Shown piece after piece: positions 32,191 through 39,874 of a DNA stretch of 42,180 nt. The position numbers and the translations under genes are program-made. The notes beneath the pieces were generated by a model. That model had not been told where the DNA came from. It saw only the letters and a list, made by a program, of their open reading frames with translations, and did no database searches. Each line of letters opens with the position of its first letter. Within the stretch, counting starts at the first letter, position 1. This DNA is from Streptomyces iakyrus (GTDB taxonomy: Bacteria; Actinomycetota; Actinomycetes; Streptomycetales; Streptomycetaceae). Where the stretch lies: the NCBI RefSeq assembly GCF_000717055.1, contig NZ_JNXI01000039.1:1-42180 (forward strand). The letters run 5' to 3'.

Positions 32191-33117
32191 ATGGAGGCCA
32201 CCACCTTGCGTCAGCTGGCGGCGTACACGGCCGTCGCCCGGGCTGCGAGCTTCACCGCGGCCGCGGCGGACATGCACGTGTCGCAGTCCTCGCTCAGCCG
32301 CGCGGTCGCGGATCTGGAGCGACAACTCGGCGTCCAGCTCCTGGAACGGGACACCCGCAACGTGCAGTTGACCCCTGCCGGTGTCGAGGCCCTGCGCGTC
32401 GCCGAGCAGATCGTCACCGCTCACAGGGCGGGTATGAAGGAGCTCAAGCGGTACCTGCTCGGCGAATCGGGGACGGTCGCCGTGGCCACCCTGCCCTCCG
32501 TCGCGGCTGTGCTCCTGCCGCAGGTGATCTCCGCCTTTCGCGAGCGGTGGCCGCAGGTGGCAGTACGCCTCCTCGACGGTCTGGAACGGCTGGTGCTGGA
32601 CCGGGTCCTGTCCGGTGACGCCGATTTCGCGATCACCACCGTGGGCAACCCCCCGGAGCCGCTGGAACACCGCCCCCTGGTCAGGGACCGCTTCGTCGCC
32701 GTCCTGCCGGAAGACCACCCGTTCGCCGACCGTGACGAGCTCACCTGGGACGACCTTGCTCGTCAGCCGTTCCTTGCCGTCGGCCAGAACTCGAGCGTGC
32801 GCCGGCTCACCGATGCGGCGTTCGCCCAGATCGACGCGCATGCGGTACCGGCGGCCGAGGCGGGCAGTATCGCGACGGTGGGCGGACTGGTGACCGCCGG
32901 CCTCGGGGTGTCGGCGATGCCCGCGCTCGTGCTCCCGCTCATGGCTGCCGGGCCCGTCGTCTGCCGTCCCCTCGTGGACCCAGTGGTGGACCGGCGCCTG
33001 GACATCGTGGTGCGCGCCCGGCGAACGCTCCCGACGTCGACAGAGCGGTTTCTGGAGACGCTCGAGGAGTACCGCCTCCAGGGCCGGGCTCTTCCGCCCG
33101 GGGTCTCATGGGCATGA
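32191..33117 (+). CDS. LysR-family transcriptional regulator
   Basis: 308 residues. The N-terminal winged HTH is canonical: TTLRQLAAYTAVARAASFTA, AAADMHVSQSSLSRAVADLE, RQLGVQLLERDTRNVQLTPA. The linker helix and a periplasmic-binding-protein-like effector domain follow (GTVAVATLPSVAAVLLPQVI, LDRVLSGDADFAITTVGNPP, GLVTAGLGVSAMPALVLPLM). Such regulators bind a pathway acid and activate divergent and nearby promoters. The gene is divergent from citMHS and upstream of the CoA-transferase/lyase pair, and the same DNA element stands before both units. Likely ligand: the transported acid or its CoA derivative (inference). Confidence 0.93.
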   Translation: MEATTLRQLAAYTAVARAASFTAAAADMHVSQSSLSRAVADLERQLGVQLLERDTRNVQLTPAGVEALRVAEQIVTAHRAGMKELKRYLLGESGTVAVATLPSVAAVLLPQVISAFRERWPQVAVRLLDGLERLVLDRVLSGDADFAITTVGNPPEPLEHRPLVRDRFVAVLPEDHPFADRDELTWDDLARQPFLAVGQNSSVRRLTDAAFAQIDAHAVPAAEAGSIATVGGLVTAGLGVSAMPALVLPLMAAGPVVCRPLVDPVVDRRLDIVVRARRTLPTSTERFLETLEEYRLQGRALPPGVSWA

Positions 33118-33195
33118 CACCGCCTGGTCCATGCCCATGCCCGGAACCCCCGCTAACGGTTCCGCCCGCCGCACCGGCGCCAAAGACCTTTTCCG

Positions 33196-33217
33196 ATTGA
33201 TGCGTTCTTCGCATTGA
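33196..33217. promoter_or_regulatory. Second copy of the putative LysR operator, before the CoA-transferase gene
   Basis: Core ATTGATGCGTTCTTCGCAT contains the dyad ATGCG-N5-CGCAT. It is about 60-110 bp before the CoA-transferase start, depending on which start is used. Confidence 0.6.
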
Positions 33218-33306
33218 TTCATGGCCTTCTGATGCTCGACAGGCATTTCTCTGCTCCTGCAATCTGAGGGAACGAGGTGAGGCAGCAGGGGCGAGGGAGC
33301 GCATCG

Positions 33307-34524
33307 GTGTCGGACAACGAGCGGAACCCCACCGGATGTGGGCAGTTGCAGGGGCTGAAAGTGGTCGAGTTCGCCCATGTGGTGGCCGGGCCACTCGCGG
33401 GCTCGATGCTCGCCGACCAGGGGGCCGACGTCGTGCACGTGGAACCCCCCGGGGCGGGAGACGCGGCCCGCGCCATGGGGCCTCAACGAGACGGTGTCCC
33501 CCTGTGGTTCAAGGTCGCCGGCCGCAACAAGCGCTCGGTCACCCTCGATCTGCACCACGCGGCCGGCCGGAGTGTCGCTCAGCGGCTCGTCGCCTGGGCG
33601 GACGTCGTCATCGTCACGCTGCGCGCCGGGCGCCTGCGCGACTGGGAACTCGACTGGGACTCCATACATCGGATCAACCCCCGGGCGGTGTTGCTGCAGA
33701 TCTCCGGCTTCGGCGCCACCTCGTCGCAGGCGGACGCCCCCGGCTTCGGCAAGATGGGGGAAGCGCGCAGCGGAGTCGTCCACCTGACCGGGTTTCCCGA
33801 CGGCCCGCCCGTCCACACCGGCTTCTCGCACGGCGACGCCGTGACCGGCCTGATGGGCGCCTTCGCCGTCCTCGCCGCCCTCCACCGCCGCGACCACGAC
33901 CCCTGTTTCGACGGCGAGTGGATCGACCTCGCTCTCTTCGAGTCCCTGTTCCGTCTCGTCGAGTGGCAGGTCATCGTCCACGATCAGCTGGGACGAGTGC
34001 CTCAACGCGCCGGAAACCAGCTGGCGGTCGCCCCCGCTGCCGTGATCAACACCTATCGCTCGCGCGACGGCGAGTGGATCACGGTGACGTCCGCGACTCT
34101 GCGCTCGGTCACCCACATCGCCCGCCTGCTCGGAATCTCCGAGCATGAGTTCGCCACCGCGCAGCAACAGTACGAGCGGCGTATGGAGCTGGACGAGGGC
34201 CTGCGCAACTGGGTCGCTGAGCGCGACGCCGGTGAGTGTCTCGAGGAGTTCGCCCGCGCCGAAGTCGTGGCCTCACGGGTGTTCGACGCCGCGGACATCG
34301 CAGCCGACCCCGTGTACGCCGAGCGCGAGGACATCATCACCGTGGATGACCCCGATCTCGGTCCGGTGCGTATGCAGACGGTCATCCCGCACTTCCGCCG
34401 GCACCCCGGCCGGATCTGGCGGACAGGGCCGGCCCTCGGGCAGGACAACCACCTCGTCTACGGGCAGTGGCTCGGGCTCAGTGCGGACGAGCTGGCCGAC
34501 CTGGAGAAGAGCGGTGTCATCTGA
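33307..34524 (+). CDS. CaiB/BaiF-family CoA-transferase
   Basis: Predicted 405 residues from GTG 33307 (GAGGGAG upstream). A GTG at 33277 with GAGGG upstream would add ten residues; both are possible. Family III CoA-transferase features: LQGLKVVEFAHVVAGPLAGS, ADQGADVVHVEPPGAGDAAR, RNKRSVTLDLHHAAGR, QISGFGATSS. The catalytic Asp lies in FSHGDAVTGLMGAFAVLAAL, equivalent to Asp169 of formyl-CoA transferase. The reaction is CoA transfer between an acyl-CoA (often succinyl-CoA) and a free acid through an aspartyl intermediate. The next gene, a CitE-like lyase, overlaps its 3' end by 11 bp, so the product CoA ester is probably cleaved at once. Confidence 0.9.
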   Translation: MSDNERNPTGCGQLQGLKVVEFAHVVAGPLAGSMLADQGADVVHVEPPGAGDAARAMGPQRDGVPLWFKVAGRNKRSVTLDLHHAAGRSVAQRLVAWADVVIVTLRAGRLRDWELDWDSIHRINPRAVLLQISGFGATSSQADAPGFGKMGEARSGVVHLTGFPDGPPVHTGFSHGDAVTGLMGAFAVLAALHRRDHDPCFDGEWIDLALFESLFRLVEWQVIVHDQLGRVPQRAGNQLAVAPAAVINTYRSRDGEWITVTSATLRSVTHIARLLGISEHEFATAQQQYERRMELDEGLRNWVAERDAGECLEEFARAEVVASRVFDAADIAADPVYAEREDIITVDDPDLGPVRMQTVIPHFRRHPGRIWRTGPALGQDNHLVYGQWLGLSADELADLEKSGVI

Positions 34525-35500
34525 GGCGTACTCCAACAGGTTCCCCGATGTGGACCCGGCAGCGGCAGACCGGCCCCCGCTGCGTTCCCTGCTCTTCGTC
34601 CCCGGAAACAGAACCGATTGGCTGCCCAAGGCCCGGGCGGCGGGCGCCGACGCGGCCATCCTCGACCTGGAGGACGCGGTGCCCGGCTCGGGCAAGCTCA
34701 CCGCCCGAGCACAAGTGGCCGACGCCATCGCGCGGGCCGGTGCCACGGCAACCGGCCAGGCGGCACGGATGGCACTGTTCGTGCGGGTCAACCCACTGGA
34801 CGGCTGGGCGGGGGCCGATGAACTGCGCGCGATCGTACGGCCCGGGCTCGCCGGGATCGTACTCCCCAAAGTGCGCTCCGTGCAGGACGTGGAGCTCGCC
34901 GACCGGCTGCTGGGCTGGTGCGAAAAGGAACAGCGCCTGCCGCCAGGACGAGTCGCCCTGGTGCCCTTGCTGGAGACCGCCCGTGGCCTGCGAGAGGCCT
35001 ACGACATCGCCCGAGCCGCCCCTCGCATCGCCTACCTGGGTGCTCTCACCGCTCCCGGCGGTGACGTGGAACGCGCCGTCGGTTACCGCTGGAGCCCCGG
35101 GGGGACCGAAACAGTGGCACTGCGCTCGCGCGTTCTGCTGGAGGCCAGAGCGGCAGGAGTGCCCTGCCCCGTCAGCGGATTGTGGACGCGCGTCGCCGAC
35201 CTGCCGGGCTTGCGTGCCTTCGCCGAACAGAACCGCTCCCTCGGCTACGAGGGAATGATGGCGATCCATCCTTCCCATGTCCCCGTGATCAACGAAGTGT
35301 TCTCACCCGGGCCCGACGAACTCGTCCGCTTCGCACGGCTGATCGCCGCGGTTGAGGCGGCGCAGCAGAACGGCGCAGGCGTTGTGGCATTCGAAGGTGA
35401 GATGGTCGACGAGGCCATGGCCCGCACGGCACGCCTCGCTCTTGAACGACACGGGGCGAACGTTCGCGTGGCTCACGAACTCCCGCCGTCCGGCCCCTGA
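34514..35500 (+). CDS. HpcH/HpaI aldolase, citrate lyase beta-like (CitE-like) acyl-CoA lyase
   Basis: Predicted 328 residues from GTG 34514 (GGAG seven bases upstream), overlapping the previous gene by 11 bp. CitE-like TIM-barrel motifs: RSLLFVPGNRTDWL (phosphate/CoA loop), AILDLEDAVPGSGK (metal-binding Glu-Asp), FVRVNPLDGW, GIVLPKVRS, ALVPLLETARGLREA (Glu), and the C-terminal GYEGMMAIHPSHVPVINEVF. Family members cleave malyl-CoA, citramalyl-CoA or hydroxymethylglutaryl-CoA with Mg2+. Next to a CoA-transferase, the pair resembles citramalate or malate catabolism to acetyl-CoA plus pyruvate or glyoxylate. The itaconyl-CoA hydratase of full itaconate operons is absent. Confidence 0.9.
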   Translation: MSSEAYSNRFPDVDPAAADRPPLRSLLFVPGNRTDWLPKARAAGADAAILDLEDAVPGSGKLTARAQVADAIARAGATATGQAARMALFVRVNPLDGWAGADELRAIVRPGLAGIVLPKVRSVQDVELADRLLGWCEKEQRLPPGRVALVPLLETARGLREAYDIARAAPRIAYLGALTAPGGDVERAVGYRWSPGGTETVALRSRVLLEARAAGVPCPVSGLWTRVADLPGLRAFAEQNRSLGYEGMMAIHPSHVPVINEVFSPGPDELVRFARLIAAVEAAQQNGAGVVAFEGEMVDEAMARTARLALERHGANVRVAHELPPSGP

Positions 35501-35910
35501 TCACCCGGCTGGCGTGTCAGACAGTCGACCGAATTCTCCCGGATATGCCCGGCACCGGCCGAACCTGGTTCCGCGGCCGTTCCCGGGTGCCCCCGCGCCT
35601 AGGACGACGCGGTTGGTGTCCTCTTCCAGGAGGACGTACCAAGTGGTCATGGCAGGAGCTTAGGGCCCAGGGCCGCTACAGGCCCATGTCCCGGCTGTGG
35701 ATGCCTTCCAGAGGCTCTGGGCTCCACCAGGTGGTAGCCAGAGGCCATCGAACCCGTCCGTAGGCCGCGGCCCTCGAAGGACCCCGGCCGTGCCAGGGGC
35801 GGGCCGCCGTCCTGGCGGGCACTTGCTCAGGTTCGCACCCTTAAGCGGATCCCCCGGTTCTAGGCCGCCGGATTGCTTCCCATCGTTTCTCAGCGGACTT
35901 TGGGCGCTTT

Positions 35911-35926
35911 CTTAAGGGTTCTTGAA
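35911..35926 (+). promoter_or_regulatory. OmpR-type direct repeats, candidate response-regulator site
   Basis: CTTAAG (35911-35916) and CTTGAA (35921-35926) are spaced ten bases start to start, the helical period used by OmpR-family regulators. The nearest such regulator is at 38259-38948. Confidence 0.4.
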
Positions 35927-35991
35927 GATGACCTTTGATCAGAGGTCTCCGCCCCGGCCTGGTTCTAGGCTCTCGAACACCCCCCACAGGT

Positions 35992-36017
35992 CCGGTGGCC
36001 GCGATCGCGGCCACCGG
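35992..36017. repeat. 26-bp perfect palindrome in the CAP-gene leader
   Basis: The arms CCGGTGGCCGCGA and TCGCGGCCACCGG meet without spacer. It lies 43 bp before the ATG, so it could be an operator or form a leader hairpin. Its outer 9 bp equal the inner part of the palindrome at 15224. Confidence 0.7.
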
Positions 36018-36060
36018 ATTCGGGGCCGAGTCAGCCGACCGACAGACCGAGGTGTCCTGC

Positions 36061-36921
36061 ATGGGTTCCCGCCGAGCCGCTCGCCCGTCCCGCTTCCACG
36101 CCCGCCCTCGCAGTGGGCCGAAGAGGCGCGGTCCCGCGCTGGCCATGGGAGCCGTCGCTGTGATCGCGGGAGTCGGGATCACCGTGGCCGTCCTCAGAAG
36201 CGACGACGGCGACGCGTCGGACCGGGTGGTCGCGAACAGCGCAGACAGGACACCGGGCGTCGGCGCTTCCGGTGAGGCGGCGCCGCTCGCCTCCGTTTCG
36301 GCGAGCCCGAGCAGCACGGCGAGCAACACGCCGAGTGCGAAGCCGAAGGAGAAGCGGAAACAATCGGCGAGCCCCACCCCCCGTGAACGGAAGACGACCC
36401 TCCCGGTGTCGAAGGCACCCGCGGGGACGGCGGCGAAGAGCAGCGGCGGCGGGTCGGCGAGCGGTTCCGGCGGCACCCGGCCGGGCAGCACCGGCTCGGG
36501 TTCCCGATCGGACTCCGGGTCGGGTTCCGGGTCCGGTGGCGGACCCGAGGCGCAGGTGCTCGCGCTGGTCAACAAGGAGCGGGCTGCGGCGGATTGTTCA
36601 CCGGTGACGGCGAACGACCGGCTCACCCGGGCCGCCGACGACTACAGCGACGTCATGGCGAGCAGCGGCGTGATGTCCCACACCGGCCCCGACGGCTCGA
36701 CGATGACGACCCGAGTCGAGGCCGCCGGGTACCGGTGGTCGACCCTGGGCGAGAACATAGCCCGGGGTCAAGCGGATGCGGCCTCGGTGATGAAGTCCTG
36801 GATGAACAGCCCCGGACACCGGGCGAACATACTCAACTGCTCCTTCAAGGAGCTTGGCGTCGGCGTCCACTTCGGCGACGGCGGCCCCTGGTGGACGCAG
36901 AACTTCGGCGCCGGTCGCTGA
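36061..36921 (+). CDS. Secreted or membrane-anchored CAP-domain protein (SCP/PR-1 type)
   Basis: 286 residues from ATG 36061. Basic start, one hydrophobic segment (RGPALAMGAVAVIAGVGITV at about 24-43), then a disordered Ser/Pro/Gly/Lys-rich stalk (50-160) with Gly-Ser repeats. The C-terminal CAP domain of about 120 residues has VLALVNKERAAADCSPVTAN, ASSGVMSHTGPDGSTMTTRV, STLGENIARGQADAASVMKS, WMNSPGHRANILNCSFKELG and the final WWTQNFGAGR. The His and Glu residues of the CAP cavity are retained (MSHTG, GENIA, PGHRANI). The family is widespread on Streptomyces cell surfaces; biochemical function is not settled. Convergent with the adjacent kinase gene, six bases apart. Confidence 0.88.
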   Translation: MGSRRAARPSRFHARPRSGPKRRGPALAMGAVAVIAGVGITVAVLRSDDGDASDRVVANSADRTPGVGASGEAAPLASVSASPSSTASNTPSAKPKEKRKQSASPTPRERKTTLPVSKAPAGTAAKSSGGGSASGSGGTRPGSTGSGSRSDSGSGSGSGGGPEAQVLALVNKERAAADCSPVTANDRLTRAADDYSDVMASSGVMSHTGPDGSTMTTRVEAAGYRWSTLGENIARGQADAASVMKSWMNSPGHRANILNCSFKELGVGVHFGDGGPWWTQNFGAGR

Positions 36922-36927
36922 CCCCGC

Positions 36928-38262
36928 TCACCGCACCCCGCCGCCGGTCCCGCCCGCGTCGGCCAGTACGAAGGACACCCGCACCCGGGCGCCGCCCAAG
37001 GGCGCCCGGGTGATCGTCAGTTCACCGTCCGCCGCGCGGGACGCCCGGGCCACGATGTCCAGGCCCAGGCCCGTCGAGCCTGCGACGCTCACCCCCCGAG
37101 TGAGGGCTGCGCCGGGGTCCGCTACGCCCGGTCCTGCGTCGTCGACGGTGAGGAACACGTGACGATCTGCGCGCTCGACGCGCACCGCGAAGGCGGTGCC
37201 CTCCGGGGTGTGGCGGAAGACGTTGCCGATCAGGGCATCGACGATGGCGGCGAGGTCGTCCTCGGGGAAGGCGACGGGCACCAGTCGCGGTGTGAGGGAA
37301 CGTTCGCAGGGTCGTCCTTGCTTGGTGGCGAGGACCGACCAGAAGTCCAGGCGCATGGCGACCACCTCGGCGACGTCGCATGCCTTGGCCCGGCCCGCGC
37401 CGGCTGCCGCACGGGCCGGGCGGGCCGGCGCCAGCGGGGTACGGGCCGCGGCGATGATCGCATCCAGTTCGCTCTCCAGCTGGCCGGCCGCCTCCGCGAC
37501 CCGACGGGCGCTGGGCGTCGACCCCATGCGGTCGGCCTCCAGGTAAAGAGCGGTCAGCGGGGTGCGCAGCCGGTGTGAGAGGTCGGCGACCAGCTCGCGT
37601 TCCACGGCGAGCAGGTCCAGGACACGGTCGGCCATGGTGTTGAATGCCGCGCCGGCCTCCTGCAGTTCGGGCGGCCCGTCGGGGCGGACCCGTACGTCCA
37701 GGTCGCCCGAGCCCAGAGCCAGCGAGGCGCTTTTGAGACTGCGTGAGGAGCGCACGACGCGGGCGCCGAGCCGGTCGGCGACCAGTACCGAACCGCCGAC
37801 CAGGCCCAGCGCGAGCAGCGCCATGACGCCCCAGGAGGCGGCCACGCCCCGGGTGAGGTCGCGTGCGGGTACGAAGGCTTCCACGACGGCGACCCGGTCG
37901 CCCTGCAGGACGACGGGCTGGAGGTAGACCCAGCCGCCGGCGGTGTCCACGGTCAGCGTCTCGCGCCGGCGCACGGCCCGCTCGAGTGCGTCGGCCGGCG
38001 CGTGCGGGGTGCCGACGAGGCTGCCGTCGGGCAGACGTACGACGAGCTGGTCGGAGGAGCCGAGTTCGGAGACGGCCTGCTGGACGTCGGTACGCCGGGT
38101 GGTGAGGGCGAGCACCGGAGACAGGGCGGCCGCTCGCTGTTCCGCGGCGGTGGTGGCCCGGTTGCGTGCCTGCTCGCGCACGAGGAGGGCCAGGGGAATG
38201 AGGAAGGACAGGGCCACCATCGAGGTGACGGCCAGGGCGATTCCGGCGAGGGCGCGCCTCAT
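36928..38262 (-). CDS. Sensor histidine kinase
   Basis: 444 residues. TM1 at about 7-28, an extracytoplasmic domain (29-140), TM2 at 142-163, HAMP, then the H-box ELVADLSHRLRTPLTALYLE with His230. ATPase boxes: DALIGNVFRHTPEG (Asn), DDAGPGV and GSTGLGLDI. An Ala/Pro-rich linker separates the dimerisation and ATPase parts. It overlaps the regulator stop codon by 4 bp (ATGA), so the pair is co-translated. The location next to a secreted CAP protein and a proline-rich surface protein suggests envelope sensing (inference). Confidence 0.92.
   Translation of the reverse strand: MRRALAGIALAVTSMVALSFLIPLALLVREQARNRATTAAEQRAAALSPVLALTTRRTDVQQAVSELGSSDQLVVRLPDGSLVGTPHAPADALERAVRRRETLTVDTAGGWVYLQPVVLQGDRVAVVEAFVPARDLTRGVAASWGVMALLALGLVGGSVLVADRLGARVVRSSRSLKSASLALGSGDLDVRVRPDGPPELQEAGAAFNTMADRVLDLLAVERELVADLSHRLRTPLTALYLEADRMGSTPSARRVAEAAGQLESELDAIIAAARTPLAPARPARAAAGAGRAKACDVAEVVAMRLDFWSVLATKQGRPCERSLTPRLVPVAFPEDDLAAIVDALIGNVFRHTPEGTAFAVRVERADRHVFLTVDDAGPGVADPGAALTRGVSVAGSTGLGLDIVARASRAADGELTITRAPLGGARVRVSFVLADAGGTGGGVR
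36982..37012 (+). terminator. Hairpin after the CAP gene, inside the antisense kinase coding region
   Basis: CACCCGGGCGCC (36982-36993) pairs perfectly with GGCGCCCGGGTG (37001-37012), loop of 7. It lies 60 bp past the CAP stop codon and within the last codons of the opposite-strand kinase. No T-tract. Confidence 0.5.
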
Positions 38263-38948
38263 GGTGAGCTGACCAGCTTGATGCCCAGACCGCGAACCGT
38301 GCGCAGATAGCGGGGCTTTCGCGGCTTCTCGCCCATTTTACGGCGCAGTGCGGAGAGATGGACGTCGACGGTCTGGTCCTCGACATAGGGTTGCTGCCAC
38401 ACCTCGGTGAGGATGCGCCGGCGGGTGATGACCTGGTCGGCGTGGGCGGCGAGGTAGGCGAGCAGGTCGAACTCCCGGCGGGTCAGGGACAGCTCCCGGC
38501 CCGCCAGGTGTGCGGTGCGGGCGGTCGGGTCGATGCGCAGGTCTGCCACGTGCAGGACGGGCCGGCGGGCCGGGGCTGCGCCGGCCGGCACGGAGCGGCG
38601 CAGCACCGCGGCGAGGCGGGCGGCGAGCTGTCCGCCGGAGAACGGTTTGACCAGGTAGTCGTCGGCTCCGGCGTTGAGCAGCCGGATGATCTCGCTCTCG
38701 TCGTCACGGGCGGTGGCGACCAGGACCGGCACGCGGGAGATGCCGCGGATCATGCGCAGCACGTCGAGGCCGTCGAGATCGGGCAGTCCCAGGTCCAGCA
38801 CCACGATGTCGGGCGGGCTTGAAGTGATCTCGCGCAGCGCCTCAAAACCCTGGTGGGTGGTCCTGACCGCGTAGCCGTGCCCTGTCAGGACCTCGATCAG
38901 CGCAGTCCGGATGACTGGGTCGTCCTCGACGACGAGTACAGAGGCCAT
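38259..38948 (-). CDS. OmpR/PhoB-family response regulator
   Basis: 229 residues from ATG 38948 (MASVLVVEDDPVIRTALIEV). Receiver: Asp9/Asp10, phospho-acceptor Asp52 in IVVLDLGLPDLDGL, Lys101 in DYLVKPFS. The DNA-binding winged helix is typical: LSLTRREFDLLAYLAAHADQ, RRRILTEVWQQPYVEDQTVD, VHLSALRRKMGEKPRKPRYL, RTVRGLGIKL. It is divergent from the proline-rich membrane protein with only 36 bp between start codons, so their promoters must overlap. The CTTAAG repeats at 35911 are one candidate target. Confidence 0.93.
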   Translation of the reverse strand: MASVLVVEDDPVIRTALIEVLTGHGYAVRTTHQGFEALREITSSPPDIVVLDLGLPDLDGLDVLRMIRGISRVPVLVATARDDESEIIRLLNAGADDYLVKPFSGGQLAARLAAVLRRSVPAGAAPARRPVLHVADLRIDPTARTAHLAGRELSLTRREFDLLAYLAAHADQVITRRRILTEVWQQPYVEDQTVDVHLSALRRKMGEKPRKPRYLRTVRGLGIKLVSSP

Positions 38949-38984
38949 GAAGAGGCACGTTAGCCGGTCCGTCACTATGGTGCC

Positions 38985-39569
38985 GTGTCCCGGCTTCTGC
39001 GCTACCTGTTCATATGGCTGGCCTGTACGGCGGCCAGTGTCACCGCTGTCATCCTCACGATTCACTTCGTGGTGGGGTCGACCCGGCCGACCGCGCCGGT
39101 CGCACAGTCCGCGCCGAGTGCGCCGAGTGCGCCGGGCAACTCCGCGCGGCCCGGCCCCACCACCGCCACCCCCTCCCCGAGCCCGCCGGTGAGCAGCCGC
39201 ACGCCCAGCCCCACGGCCCCCCGCAGCAGCGAGCCGGCCACCGGTCCCAGCCCGACACCGACGCCCACGCCGACACTCACCGGCCGCACCCGCGCCCCGG
39301 AGGCGGCCGGGGCGGACAGCCCGGGATGCCAGGAGGGCGGTGCCGGCGTGTACACGGTGCCGTCCCAGGGCGGCAAAGCCACCGTGCGGTTCGGCGACGG
39401 GGCGGTGTGCCTGATCTCGGCGGTGCCCAACCGGGGGTTCACGGTGAGTACCAGCCGGACCGGGGCGACCACCCTGACGGTGACGTTCTCCGCGAGCCGG
39501 CACCGCTCCGAGATCACCGCCACCACCCAGCCGCAGAGCCGGGCCGATGTCCGCGAGGTGTCGTGGTGA
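38985..39569 (+). CDS. Membrane-anchored proline/threonine-rich protein
   Basis: 194 residues from GTG 38985. N-terminal signal anchor (LLRYLFIWLACTAASVTAVI), a long Pro/Ser/Thr-rich stalk (30-112) that would span the wall, and a C-terminal beta-rich domain of about 80 residues (GVYTVPSQGGKATVRFGDGA, VCLISAVPNRGFTVSTSRTG, ATTLTVTFSASRHRSEITAT) with two cysteines. No family is recognised. There is no ribosome site; CACTAT (38973-38978) lies where a -10 box of a leaderless mRNA would be. Divergence from the response regulator suggests it belongs to the same regulon, perhaps as ligand-sensing accessory or target. Confidence 0.7.
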   Translation: MSRLLRYLFIWLACTAASVTAVILTIHFVVGSTRPTAPVAQSAPSAPSAPGNSARPGPTTATPSPSPPVSSRTPSPTAPRSSEPATGPSPTPTPTPTLTGRTRAPEAAGADSPGCQEGGAGVYTVPSQGGKATVRFGDGAVCLISAVPNRGFTVSTSRTGATTLTVTFSASRHRSEITATTQPQSRADVREVSW

Positions 39570-39833
39570 CGCCCCGGCAAGTGACGTATCCGGGGTCGGC
39601 AGGCTCGTCAGACAGACGTGAGAACACCGGGCGTGGCCATCCCCTCGGGCAGGAGTGCGTCGCGTGTGACCGCCGTCAGTGCCGGTACCGCACCGGCCTC
39701 GGTCCGACCATCACCGGGTGAAAGGCACCGGGAGGTCTGGTGCCGGCGGCCTGCGGGAGCGTGGAGCGCGCTGGAGGACCGGGCCGTGAACGCGGACGCG
39801 GGCGTGGCGGCCCGCAGCAGCCGGTAGGGCGGT

Positions 39834-39866
39834 GAGGGGCGCCCGGTGTCACAGCGGGCGCCCCTC
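39834..39866. terminator. Bidirectional terminator hairpin between convergent genes
   Basis: GAGGGGCGCCCG (39834-39845) and CGGGCGCCCCTC (39855-39866) form a perfect 12-bp stem with a 9-nt loop. It lies between the convergent genes ending at 39569 and 39875. The rest of 39570-39833 shows no gene. Confidence 0.7.
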
Positions 39867-39874
39867 GTGGGCGC

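Larger units (their letters stand above)
35501..36060. other. Long intergenic region before the CAP-domain gene
   Basis: No gene is supported. From 35501 to about 35900 there are only scattered frames. The last 160 bp carry two regulatory-looking structures annotated separately: direct repeats at 35911-35926 and the palindrome at 35992-36017. Confidence 0.5.
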
